Shown: piece by piece, positions 21,003-32,900 of the stretch
Position numbering within the stretch: the stretch's first letter is position 1
Layout: each line of letters opens with the position of its first letter
Origin: Erodium maritimum
Taxonomy: Eukaryota > Streptophyta > Magnoliopsida > Geraniales > Geraniaceae
Direction of reading: 5' to 3'
NCBI GenBank assembly: GCA_963921825.1
Contig: OY997588.1
Location: forward strand, 128,743,203-128,807,202
DNA: 64,000 nt
Translations under genes and position numbers: made by a program
Notes under the pieces: generated by a model
What the model was told of the DNA's origin: nothing
Database searches by the model: none
The model's input: the letters and a program-made list of their open reading frames with translations, nothing else

Positions 21003-23372
21003 TGATGAGCGTAAATTTGTCCTACTTAATTTGATTGTTTTTGCTTGTTTTTGCCTCGTTTTTATATTTTTAGCTTTGTTTAATAATTGTGCAAAGCCTC
21101 GTTCATGATAATGTTTCAAATATATTCATCATTGGTATTGTTTTATAGGCCGTGAAAAAATAAAAATATTGGCGCAAGAAAGAGATCGATCGTAGGCCAA
21201 ACAGTGCGGGAATAAACGATAGAAGCTTGAGATTAAATAGTGAAAGGGGCTGTAGAGAGGAGGCCACGTGGTGCAATTATAGGGTGCCAATGGCGAGCTT
21301 ATCCTCAATTCGCTCCAGTGTGCCACAACACTTCCATGTACCGTGCGCCTGCACCACTTCAGCCTTCGGATCAGCTGGCACGCGTAGAGACCCGATCCAG
21401 CCCTTGAACCCGCTTGCTTTGACTTTCTACTGCAGCTGTAGGATGTCTTGACCGCGTGATCAATGGAAGCCGCTAGCGGTTGCACCGTACCTGCTCCACT
21501 CCTGCCCGCACCGGATTAAGTCTGCCAGCAACGACTCCTCCAACTATATTCCAACTCGCGTCTGTGAAAGGATAAGGGTATTTTTTTTTTTTTTGCTTTC
21601 TATATATATATATAGTTTTGGAGAGATTTTCAGATCATATTTTAATATACAACAAATTGTTTTAGCAAACGTTTGTGTTCTTCTTCCTCTCTCTCTAGTT
21701 GTTCTTGCTTTGTTCTTCATTTTTGGGAGCAAGATCCACCATTTAAGAGTATAACTTTGACGATCCAAGGAGGTTTCAAGAATTCATAAGCCTTCCACCA
21801 TCTCCTCAGTTTTCATGTGTTGAAGCTTTGGAGAGTTGGAGATTGTGGGCTTGCAAGTTAGAGGAGATTTTGATTGGGTTTCTCAACCCAATCCCGTTCT
21901 AATCTCTATTCTTTTCTAGATTTGTTGTAAAACTAGGTTTTTGGTATGTTTATGTAGAATTTGGAATCCAGGACCTTGGATTTGAATCCTTGGTCATGGT
22001 TATTGTGTAAATGTTGATTTCTTCTTAGTTAATGCATGGATTGATGGTTAATTTGATGTTGGTGATGTTATTTGCATGATTTGAGTTTTTAGTTTAATTA
22101 GCATCCACTTGCTTGTATGTGTATTTATCTATATTTAAGCTAATCGATGTTCAAGCATAATTCTCTTACTTTGTGTTCGAATTTTCATGATTTTGAACCT
22201 GACTTATCAAGCTATTTCATCTCTTGGGTGTATATCAAGTTCTAGGTTAAGTTGATAAAAATACCATCTTTAGCCATTTACTGAACTTATCTAGGATTTC
22301 CCACATTTGTATGTCTTGATTTCCTATTGACGAGAGAGAAATATGCTAGGCTGTGTTATCTCGATTCTCTTATGTGTTTCAAGCCGACCGAACGATTTAG
22401 GAATTTTTTCATAATTGTTGTTTGCACTATGTAGATTGATGTTTGGAGCGATCCATGATTCGATTTAGTGTGAGACTAGATTCACTTTTTATTAGAATTT
22501 ACTTAGCTTGTGTATTAGCAGAATATCGTGATTCGATGTTCTATGTAGTTCACCTTAATTATCGGTGACCGTATTTATCGATGTCATTCGGTAATTAGGA
22601 TGATTGAATTAATCGTAGCTAAGTATATTCATCCATGATCTAGAATTTTACTTATGCTTGTGTATTACCAAATCTTCGTGATTCGTTGTTCTATATAGTT
22701 CTCCTTAATGATCGATGCATTCGATCGTTAGGATGTTGAACTATGTGTAGCTAAGTAGATTCGACGAATGGTGCAACTATCTCTACTTGTGGTAGTTGGT
22801 GGAGAGAAAGGCATGCATTCGTTGATGTTATTTTTGTTCGATGACTGATCGAGTTTCACTCAAGATCATATAACTACACCCTATTATTATTGCTTTTTTC
22901 GATAATTAGTGGTTCGCATAACGGTCCGGACAATGATCTTGTGCCTTCTCCCCGTGACTAGTATGTGGTTGATTTCATAATACTGCATACATAGGAGCTT
23001 AATTGTTCTAAGACCATAAGGAAAGTATTTATTGATTTAACCCATCGTTAACCATATCACGCGTTAGTTGGACTTCGTGTTTACTTATACTCGTGACCAA
23101 CTGTGTGAATCAATAGCTATATGTCTTAGGTGGTAGCATGTACATAATTTTCTTTTGTCTAAAACTCAAATCAATTTTACCTTTTTGCCCTTTGTTTTCC
23201 CTTTCGGGGATGTGGAAGTAACAGCTCATGTCTATTGGTTTTAGCGAAATACTAATGATACCTCTACTCCCTAGTGTTCGACCGATACTTAACCGTCAAC
23301 TATATTGCTTGATGATCGTGTCCTGATGCACGTAAAAAGAGGGGTTTGACTTATAGTCATCCCCACTCATCA
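21003..23372 (+). mobile_element. Solo LTR with TGATGAG...CTCATCA ends
   Basis: The element begins TGATGAGCGTAAATTTGTCC and ends CCCCACTCATCA, so its terminal 7 bp are perfect inverted repeats. Flanks GGTAG (20998-21002) and AGTAG (23373-23377) match at four of five positions, consistent with an aged 5-bp target duplication. No coding domain is present. A segment beginning near 22493 (GAATTTACTTAGCTTGTGTATTAG) is repeated from about 22641 with a period near 148 bp. The family is different from the other LTRs here; such ends occur in Tat-like Ty3/gypsy elements, but that assignment is a guess. Confidence 0.7.
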
Positions 23373-25611
23373 AGTAGCTTACTGTCCGTGACTGTAAAAC
23401 CCGCTTCGTTTCGTAAGGTATTAATTTGCAAACGAGAACCTTAGGGTAAGTTTTTGAAACGAGTGCAAAAAAAAAATAAAAAAAAAATAGGTCTGGACCA
23501 GGCCAGGCCCGCAGGCCCAGCCCAGCCCAGCTGAGGCCCAATCTGGTCAGGGATGGGTATATAACCCACCATTACCTCAGAAACCCTAGCACCCTCACAA
23601 CCCAGCCGCCCCCCTCTCTCTCTCTCTCTCTACCCGACCCTCACTCCCTCTCTCTCCTCTCTCGTCTTCTCCGGCGAAACCGGCACCGGCCGCCATCGCT
23701 CCGGCCTCTCCTCCGTCCGACCACGCCGCCACGTCCCCGAACCCCGACCTCCCTCTCCTCCGTCCGACCACACCGTCCCGTCCTCTTCTCCTCCGTCCCG
23801 ACGCCGTCACCGGTCCGGCCAGCCACGAAATCCCGTCCCCGAACCCCGACCTTCCACCTCCGTCCGACCACGCCGCCACGTCCCCGAACCCCGACCTCCC
23901 TCTTCTCCGTCCGACCACGTCCCGGCCGAACCCCGACCTTCCATCTCCGTCCGACCACGCCCAGCTCCGGCCACCGGTCTCATCCCGAGCTCCGACCGTC
24001 CACCGCCGCCTCCGATCTCTCCGTCCCGAGCCGTTCGGACCCGAGCTCCCGCCGTCGCCGGCGAGCTCGTCAGATCCGGAACGGGACGAGCCGTCCGGAC
24101 CCGCGCCGACGCCGCCGTGCACCGCCGTCCACCGCCGCCACCGTTTCCTCACGGTTAGTTCTCGGCCGTGGAAGCTCGGCCGACCGGCGCCGGTGGTCGG
24201 CCGGACCGAGCAGATCCGTTCTTCTTCGTCTTTGCTTTCCCGTTCCCGAGTTCGTTCAGATCCGGTCGGGATGGAACGGAGCTCCCGAAATGGAAGGGAA
24301 CAGAACAGAAAACGTAGATCTGTTTAAAAATTTTGTAGTATTGTTGTAAATCTGAAAATTGTAAAGTTGAACAAAGTTTTGATATTATCGTTATGTTTCG
24401 AACGTTTTTCCAGATTTTTGTGTTAACGTTGAAGAAGAAAAGGGTTTAATTTGAACGTTACGTCGAAAAATCTGTTTTAGGTTAAAAGTTCGATTAATTA
24501 GTTATCGATAAAACTAAATCGGGTGAATTAATTGGGTTGTAAAACGAAGGTCGGTCGTTAAACGAATTCGAGTGAAGTTAAATCAAAAGGGAGGGAAAAC
24601 GAAATCAAATCGGTTTTAGAAGGGTTTCGGACCAAAAAATATCAAGTTTGGAAACGAGCGGAAGGAAACCGTTGTGTTCAAGTCAAGTCGTTTTTAAACA
24701 AAGCAAAGGAGTCCAAAGACGGTTTTAAGTTAAAAAGGGGTTTAAACTGGGTTTGGATCAAACCTGGGTTCGGTGCGCGGGTGCTCGAACCCGATCCGTC
24801 GTAACCCGACTTTTATCCCGCTCGAGTGTAAACGATAACTGTCAAGTTTAAAATGGACAAATCGTAGCCGTTAACTTAACGGCGGAACCGTTATTATTTT
24901 TGGGCTCTGAGTTACTTATTTTCGACCGGTTCGCACTAGTTTAAAGTGAGTTAAATTTGTGTTCTTTTAGATCGTGCTGCGGACCGAGGCAAAGGGAGGC
25001 TCGGCGAGTGACTGCGATTCATCTCGGGTTTAGTGGAGCGCTTCTGGATTTGCTTTCGAGGTAGGGAAAAGTAGCCGGATCTCGGCCCTGACTAAGGAAA
25101 GTTAACTGTAGAATTGCATGTGGCACCGGGGTGTCGTGGGTATTTAGGTTGTCGAATATTAGAAATGCATGTTACGGGAATGTAGCGAATACTGGAAATG
25201 CATGTGACACTTAGTAGTGTCGTAGGAGCAGAAAACTTAGCGTTAACTGTGTTACTGGAGGCATATGACCATGCCCGGAGGTTGTTGTGTGTTAATTGTT
25301 GTTGAGTTTGGGTGGCCTTGAGAGCCCGTGTTATTTATTGTTGAGTCTTGGGTGGCCATGAGAGCCCGTGCTGTCGTTTTGGTGTTTTGGTGGCCGTGAG
25401 TGCCCGTGGAGTTATGAACCCGTACTTTACCATTGGTGTCTTGGGTGGCCATGAGGGCCCGTAGGGTTGTTGAACCTGTGTTTGGTTGGTGGTGTCTTGT
25501 CGGCCTTGAGTGCCTGTGGAGTTGTCACCGGTGTCGTTACTGTCTGTTTGAACTTGTTTGTGATTGTGATTGGTTACTGGTGGAGGTTGTGTGGTGTAGC
25601 TAGCCTCCCGA

Positions 25612-25750
25612 CTGGGATCGGGAGAAGCGGAGGGGTTGTGGGCTAGCTCCCCGGCTGGGATCGGGGGAAGGACGCGCGGGTGTGGCTAACCACCCGACTG
25701 GGATCGGGTGAAGTGGAGAGGTCGTGGGTTAGCCTCCCGACTGGGATCGG
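25612..25750 (+). repeat. 43-bp minisatellite specific to LTR 3
   Basis: CTGGGATCGG recurs at 25612, 25655, 25698 and 25741, exactly 43 bp apart. Each copy is preceded by CTCCCGA or a variant and followed by GAGAAG or a variant. The CCCGACTGGGATCGGG part can fold on itself. LTR 1 and LTR 2 have a different GC-rich block at this position. Confidence 0.9.
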
Positions 25751-26038
25751 GAGAAGTTGCGCGACAGGTCGACCGCCTGACCACGTCTATGATCGGTAAA
25801 GGGCGAGAGACAGAGATTGGTTACTGAGCAGCCGGTTGCGATCCTTTGTGATCTTGTTTGGTATTGTGTGGTCAGTCGTGTCTTGGAGGAGGTCGTCGAT
25901 CGTAGTGTGGGGTCTACATAACGTATCCGAGTGTTGAGTCAGTTGAGGAAAAGACTGGTCGTGTGTGTGTCTTTGAGTCGTTGTTAGTGTCATCGGCTTT
26001 GTCTACTAGTTATGCCGTCGTCAGTATGTTATCTGTGG

Positions 26039-26077
26039 TGGTGAGCGAACGCTCACCCCTAGCTGCTTTTCCTACAG
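26039..26077 (+). promoter_or_regulatory. Conserved LTR hairpin plus acceptor-like tract (LTR 3)
   Basis: GGTGAGCGAACGCTCACC (26039-26056) and CTGCTTTTCCTACAG ending at 26077 are identical to LTR 1, although the two LTRs differ strongly elsewhere. Confidence 0.5.
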
Positions 26078-26497
26078 GTACCGTTCGTAGTCTGGACTAG
26101 GTGAGCTTCTGAAGCTTGAAGAGCTTGAAGCGGGTTGCTGGGTGTTTGAGTCTAGAGACGTGTATCTCGTTTTGCCCAAGTGTGGGACTTTTATTTTGAG
26201 GTGTAAATATTATTCTTTTGTGGAACTAAACTGACTTTTTAGGTGATTTATCGAAAACAGGTTCAGTCTTGTAACTTTCTAAACGTTCGCGTCCCTAGTT
26301 TCGATTCGCTGAAATTGGAGCGTGACAGTGACCAAAATAAAAAGGTAGGTTCCTACCTTTTCCCGTAAATGAAAATAAGCACTCAAGGTTTATAATGTTG
26401 CTGATATCACAAAAAAAGTAATTCTCATCATTGATTTGATTGATGTAAAATAAAAGATAATCCAAACGGAACATATTTGTAACTAGCAAAATAACAT

Positions 26498-28152
26498 CAC
26501 TTTTGTCCGAGATTGGATCTATCTTCACCTAAGACCTTAAAGAGAGTAGAAAAGTAGGTGATTTAATAACTCTAATATTTAAATACATTTATTCAGACTC
26601 TCGGAGGTCTAAACATTATTTGTAGGGTTATAATCATTATATATATGGTTGGTTGTCTAGTTCCAAGATCACTACATGAATCGTTCTTTTGAATTATTGC
26701 ATTTAAAATCTTATGACCACATTAATATCTTGGTTGTATGCTTGGCTGTGGCGTTGCGTTTCGTGATTGGCTTTGGTTTCAGATCTGTCCGGGCTAGGGT
26801 TGGTTCATGCTCGGTATAATTACAGGCCTTCCCCTTTGGGTCCTCGCTTGGTGTTGGCCGACGAAGGGTTACCGTCAAGCGGTTTCGGAACGCTCAACTC
26901 GAATCCAACTTCGGATCTCCGGTAGAGATGTCTTGCCCCTTTTCAGAAGTTTGTGCTCGTTCTTGGTAGAAATACTGGTCCTCCCCCTTTTGGTCTTTTC
27001 TCGGTGTAGGCCGGAATTGGTTATGGAGGACTGAGTTTGAGCTCCTTCGTCCGCAATAGAGCTGACCTTTGGATGTTGTCGACGCTCGGATTTTCCTTGG
27101 ACCTGCTGCATCTAGGATCGTCTTGTTCTTAGCTCTTCATGGTTGGAAAATCTAGGTACTAAGACCTTTTCTTTTATCGTTTTGAGCTTCATGGTTGGAA
27201 AATTAGGGTTTTAGACCAATCTTACCGCTTTTTCATGTTCTTCAAGTTTGTAAAATCTGGTTGATAGACCTTGTTTTTTTCTTGTTTGCACCCATGTTGG
27301 GCTGCTTTTTGTAGTTGTTGGTTTGCCTTCTTGTTTAGGTTTTTGTTGTTGTGTTCCCTTAAAAGACGACTTTGAGCGTCTTGGGGTTCTTTTTTGTAGG
27401 TTTGTAGCTAAACCTTGTTTTCCTCTTTCTCCTCAAAAGAGAGTTTATAAAACTTTCATTATGCTTTGCCGATAAAAAAAACATCTTAGTCTTAAAAATA
27501 GTTATTCATATCATACAACCAACACAAACTAAACCAAACATACCTTACTAGTGTTCAGATTTCCGCATTACTTCGATCAACACTTTCATCTCGATCATGG
27601 CCTTTGCCTTCATGGGAATCTTGTCAGGAGATAACTCAAACACGAGTCTTTAAACCTCTAGGACTAGTGGTTGGAATAGCTTGGTACAGGAAGTATTCTA
27701 AGCAAGGCTATTTCTAAAATTTCTGTTATTGATCTGGCCTTAGATTACAAATATAAGGAGAGTTTTACCTGTTTATTGCAAGAGATTTTTCGAAGGCAAA
27801 ATTGTGTATATTTTCCATGATCTGATACAAAGATCGAGGCTCCTTATATAGAGTTCTCAACCAATCTCCATTTTACATGTAGGCACTATTTCTTAGACTA
27901 CATACACTCGTAAGATTATCGAGTAAGGTTTAAATGAGTAAGGGTGAAACTGTCATTTCAAAAAAATGACTCATGTTGTGATCTTGGAACTAGACAACCA
28001 ACCATATACATTGATTATAACCCTATAAATAATGTTTAGACCTCCAAAAAATCAGAATAAGTGTATCAAGCGTTTGAGTTATTCGATCACCTACTCTTCT
28101 ATACCCTTTTTAGGGTCGCAAATGAAAATAGGTCCAGTCTCGGACGAAAGTG
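26498..28152. mobile_element. Element with 183-bp inverted repeats, containing a LINE tail
   Basis: CACTTTTGTCCGAGATTGG at 26498 is mirrored by CCAGTCTCGGACGAAAGTG ending at 28152. The arms run to about 26680 and 27970, and include GGTTGGTTGTCTAGTTCCAA and its complement. The superfamily is uncertain; a CACT start recalls CACTA elements, but no clear 3-bp duplication was found. Between the arms lies a LINE 3' segment ending in GCCGATAAAAAAAA at about 27481, followed by unassigned sequence. Outside the arms, the phrases AACATATTTGTAACTAGC (26470) and AACATATGTGTAACTGGC (29527) form a direct repeat that may reflect the insertion event. Confidence 0.6.
26750..27482 (+). mobile_element. LINE (L1-type) 3' fragment
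   Basis: This shares the phrase CAGGCCTTCCCCTTTGGGTC and following text with 43470-43640 and, more loosely, 49965-50100. It ends in CTTTGCCGATAAAAAAAA, a short A-tail of the sort seen at several sites in this window. No reverse transcriptase frame is present. The 5' end is not defined. Confidence 0.6.
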
Positions 28153-28173
28153 GTATCCAAGCAGAACATATGT

Positions 28174-29519
28174 AGGTTTAATAGCTTCCATATGAAACCC
28201 TAAAAGGGCTCTGACTTGGTTTCTGTGCCCGAAACCTTGCGCCTTCTCCTTCTTCGTCCCTCGCCGATGACGGCGCGGCTCTAGCCAAGCTGTTGCCGGC
28301 GAGGCTTTGCCTTCCTCCACCCCTTCTTCCCCCTCCTTTGCTCCCCCTTCTTCTTCTTCTGTGCCCGACTCCGGCTTCTCTCCGCCGCCGCTCCGCCCGT
28401 TCTCCGTCCCTCGTCAACGGTCGTGGCTCACAACTCCTGCTAGGAATCTACCTCTTCTCCTGCTGACTCCGGTGCCGCTCCGCCCGCCCTTCATCCCTCG
28501 CCACCGGCCTCGTTCTCCGGCCCTCAACTCCTGCTGAGATCTGGCCTTATCTCGGCCCTCAACTCGTCTCCGGCCCGTTTCTCCGACACTCAACTCCGGC
28601 CATGGCCCGGTCTCCGACTCCTCTTCGGATCTCATGGTCAGATCTGGCCTTATCTCGGTAGATCTGAGCCTCAAGGTCAGATCTGGACCTTCCCCCTCTC
28701 CTACTTTCACCTCCTCTGCTCGCGCGGTGTTGGAAGGCAGCTCTTCGATGTCCTCATCCCCCTTGGCTCCGGTAGAAATACTGGACTTCTCTTTGTCCCC
28801 TCCATCGGTGTTGACCGGAAGAGGCTGGGAGGTCCGACCAAGGGTTAGGTGGGGCTCGTTTGGGGATATGCCTTTGAAGGTATGTTTGCTGTCTCCCCCC
28901 TTCTATGTTTGTTTCTACTACTCTTTCCCTTGGTTGCATTTCCTAAAGGAGTGGTCTTCTATCTCTCGACCACAACTGTGGTTCGATCTCGTCGGTTCAA
29001 GGCTTGGGCCGCCGGCGATTCTTAGGGCTTTTTCAGCCTTCCTCTGAAGCCACTCCTTTTAGATTTGTCTGTATTGAAAGGGATTCTGGTGGTCTCCACC
29101 GGATATTTCTCTGCCGATTGCGGTGTAGCACGACGGCGTAATAATCCTCACCTTTGCTCTGTTGAGTATAGGTGGTTTTATTGAGAAAAGAGTTTGGTAG
29201 ATTCATCAAGGTGGGGGTGTGGATGGTTTTGGGGGTGGTCACTCTACTAAACACTTGACTGCATATTCTCATGGCTGCCCAAGACTTGTGTTCCTCCGGG
29301 TTCGATACTTCTGTTGTTCTTAATCTGCTGCTAAGGGGTGGGTGCACTAGTTCAGACTGGTTCTCATTTACTCTGTTGGGGAGGGTTACTTCTTTTCTTT
29401 TGTTTTCGTGGACAATCTGTTGTTTGGATGGACAATCTGTAGTGAGATTGTTTTTTTTTTGTACTCTTTTCTTCCTCAAAAGAGATGAATCTAAATTTAC
29501 TTTCGCCGATCAAAAAAAA
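28174..29519 (+). mobile_element. Short LINE-type insertion with 15-bp target duplication
   Basis: AAGCAGAACATATGT occurs at 28159-28173 and again at 29520-29534, directly after an A-tail (TTTCGCCGATCAAAAAAAA). The duplication, A-tail and shared 3' phrasing with neighbouring LINE tails indicate target-primed insertion. The body (28200-28900) is C-rich with serine/proline-like frames and no recognisable domain; it has no endonuclease or reverse transcriptase, so it is 5'-truncated or non-autonomous. Confidence 0.8.
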
Positions 29520-29534
29520 AAGCAGAACATATGT

Positions 29535-29943
29535 GTAACTGGCAAAATAACATTTTCATAATTCAGATGAGTCAAAAGTACCCACCGGAGATGTATTCAT
29601 ATCTCTGTAACACATGACATGAGCTTGACAATATTTTCAGGCTCAAGCTGATTAACAATAAACAACTTTCATTCTCCAATTGTAAATCTGCATAAAAACA
29701 AGCTAGTGAAGCTAGCTGCTTCATATATCGAACTGAATTTCTTTATAAAACGTATGGACCTGGGTATATTAGGTACATGGATTTACTATCATATAATATA
29801 AATAATATTGAAGAGTAAATTTGTGGGAAATTGGGCTGGTTGATGGCACATGATTTACAAGCCAGGTATTGATGGTTCTGATTCTCTGGTATTTACACAC
29901 CTTAATCCACCATGGGAAGACTTGAGCAACGTTATTTCTTGAG
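29535..29943 (-). other. Presumed 3' UTR and downstream flank of BTS
   Basis: Lies directly downstream of the BTS stop codon (29944-29946) on the minus strand. There is no coding sequence. I did not find an unambiguous polyadenylation signal. Confidence 0.45.
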
Positions 29944-32900
29944 TCAAAGCTTAATTACCCTCGTATTGTATGATCCGCAAGACCCACACTTGTGGTACAA
30001 CCAGTGGAAGCGTGCAGTTCCCTTCTTATCACAATCATTGCACAGAATATCCTGGAATACAGTATCCAGAGTACCATCATCAGCACCACTAATAAAGGGG
30101 TGCAGTAATTACTGCTGTAATGATTGCCTTACCTGGTGTCGCTCCCTATATTCTTCGGGGAGCTCCTCTGATGCCAATAGTGCATCAAGCATGCCAAAAT
30201 AGACCTAACAGAAGAGAAAGAAAAAAATGGTAACTTTGAGATTATATTTTCCCTTCCTCATAACAGAGATATTATCCAACACCAACCATTCCACAAATGG
30301 CATACATATTTGCATAGCTCTGACCTCAAGGAGGTGAGAGAGCTCTCTGACCACCAGGCCAACTCAAGAGGGCACAAGTTTCCTTGTTATAATTTGGAAT
30401 CTTCATTGTTATGAAATCTTAGGGATCAGATAGTGAAGTCACGTCAAATTTACAACTCAGTCATAACAATCTACACATTATCCAGGTTCATTTAGTCTCC
30501 ATAAATTCACCAAAACTGAGATAATTATAACTTCTGCTGGATATAGGGATCAGGGTAAAAAAACAGAAAGAGAAACTAAAAGCAACCCAGTTACTTAATA
30601 TGCATGCCAGCCAGACCTCTTGCATTTCATTTTGGGCAGGGGTGGGGAGTGTGACAAACCACCACATATCTCTAATTCAATGGAGCATTAACTATAGCTT
30701 CTCAAACAATATGCATTCATATTAAAAAGAAACAAAGTGAAGAAACAAAGGAAAAGCAAAACAAGTTGTGAACAAACAAAATCTACAATCAATATGTCAA
30801 CTTCATACAATATAATGACAGCTTTTCCAAGTCATCACCAGACAGGTTTCTATGTTATTAATAGTCATTTTGGAATCTTCATTGTCATGAAATCACAGGG
30901 AACAGATCTTGAAGCACACCAAACTTACAACTATGACATAACAATCTATACATTATCCAGGTTCATTCAGTCTCCATAACTTCACAAAAACTGAGAACAA
31001 CTTCTGCTGGAAATAGGAATCAGGATAAATGACAAAAAAGAGAAACTAGAAGCAAACCATTTACTTAATATGCATGCTATGCCTCTTGCATTTCATTTTG
31101 GGATGGGGTGGGGAAAGACCAATCACTACATACCTCTAATTTACTGGAGCATTAACTAAAGCTGTTCAAACAATATATATTTATCTTGAAGAGGAACTTC
31201 AGACTTTATAACAGAATAAAGTTACATCAATTCAGAGCACATTAGTTTTTTTTCTTACCGCCATATCACCCAAAGATTTGCTACAAATTGGGCAGATATA
31301 GTGACTACATGTGTATGCCTGACAAAAAATGAAAAGACTTTAGTTTCCAGAATTCAGCAAAAGAAGCCCCAGCAGAGTCAAGGAAACAGTCAAACAAAGT
31401 AAAGCTGAACGCAATTCGCAAATATAGAAAACATACCTGAAAGCAAGCTGAATGCATAAAATGACCACATGGCAGTGCTCTTACAATAGCACTTGACGTG
31501 AACATATCATCACAGCAAATAGGACAATTGGTTTCCAGACCTTTCTCCCTACATTTATGGTCTACCAGCTGCATCCCCAGGCAACAATTACATGTCATGC
31601 AATGGAAGAAATCAACACCAAGCCCTTGTCCAACGCGGCACAAGTTGCAAAAGGGGCAATGATAGACAGTCCTGAAATACCAAATCAAAAAACATATAAG
31701 CATATATAGAGTTAAGAGTAATCCAACTTAGCAGAAATCAGTCACAAGATTAATGAACAAATATTTGTTCCTTCCTTTGGACTTCTCAAGCTGTCTGAGG
31801 CATAGACTGAAGCCATGATATAGTGCACAAATAAGAATCGATGAAATGCGCAAAAGGGGCAATCTACATTTTGGATATCGGGGTTAATTCAAAGACCATT
31901 TTTATACGTGATTCACTGACATAGTTAGCATGCAAGTTAACTATGCAGTCCATACTGCTGAATTATATTAGATCCTGAACACTGAACCATTCAAAGACCA
32001 TCTTCGTACGTGATTCACTGACATAGTTAGCATGCAAGTTAACTATGCAGTCCATACTGCTGAATTCTATTAGATTCTGAACACTGAACCATCCAGCATC
32101 AACATAAGTAATTAGGATAGAAGAGTCAGACCTTTCATCATCAAAAAATTTGCAGATATTGCAGTAGTACTTCGCCATTGAGAGCCCACCACAAGATGGT
32201 GTTATGCAAACTGGTCCAACTGGCTGAATTAGCAGGCAGTTCATACACATCATTTCAACAGTAGCTTTCCTGCAAGTACTTAACTTTTAAAGAATGAAGG
32301 TAACGAAGCAACATGGAGCAAACAAATGACATGAACATACCTATCCATTGAATGGTCGCTGACTTTATCATGGCAGAATCTGCAAGTAAATAACTTGCCA
32401 CAGCAGGCAGCGCGAAGTTTGCAATTTCTCTTGTAATGCTCACAGCCGAAGACCTGTTTCTCTGGATCACGGAAGGCCGGAAAACATCCAAGTAATTCTT
32501 CACTATTTGAACTTTCACCCACTCTTGTTTGGGGTAGCTTCTGCTGAGCAGCTATCCAACGACTGACCAAATAAACTTATTAGAATATATGCAAGAAGTT
32601 GCACGTAGTGTAAATAATGCTGCTATTATAAAGCAAACCTTGTCATCAGATTCTGAATAAGGTAAGCTTTTCTTCTTGGATCAAGTGTTGAATCCCGGGA
32701 AACTTCTCTTATTTCTGATTCTAGCTCATTTTGATTCATCCTAAAAATATCTTTCCAGCCAGGCTTGAAGGCCTGATCGCCATGGTCCAAGCTTTCTTGG
32801 ATATCAGTGCCTAAAAGAATGAAAACTTGTCAGACATTATAGAGAGTTTATTACGCATGCAAGATGCTCATAATTGAACAAGTTTGAAGCAGAAATCTGA

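Larger units (their letters stand above)
23393..26327 (+). mobile_element. Solo LTR of a long-LTR Ty3/gypsy element (LTR 3)
   Basis: The LTR runs from TGTAAAACCCGCTTCG to GGAGCGTGACA with an exact 5-bp duplication GTGAC at 23388-23392 and 26328-26332. The 3' half (from about 24960) is homologous to LTR 1 and LTR 2: the GATCGTGCTGCGGACCGAGG block, hairpins, minisatellite, palindrome and terminal TGACA. The 5' half differs, with a TATATAA box at about 23559, a CT run near 23613 and a GC-rich block of CGTCCGACCACG repeats (23640-24150). It is therefore a sister subfamily sharing the R/U5 part. The TATATAA is a plausible promoter element of the ancestral retrotransposon. Confidence 0.95.

Noticed and set aside
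23595-24152. 185-residue minus-strand open frame rich in Gly/Arg
   Set aside because: It lies wholly in the GC-rich repeat block of LTR 3, is built of repeated CGTCCGACC units and is open in more than one frame. Composition explains it.
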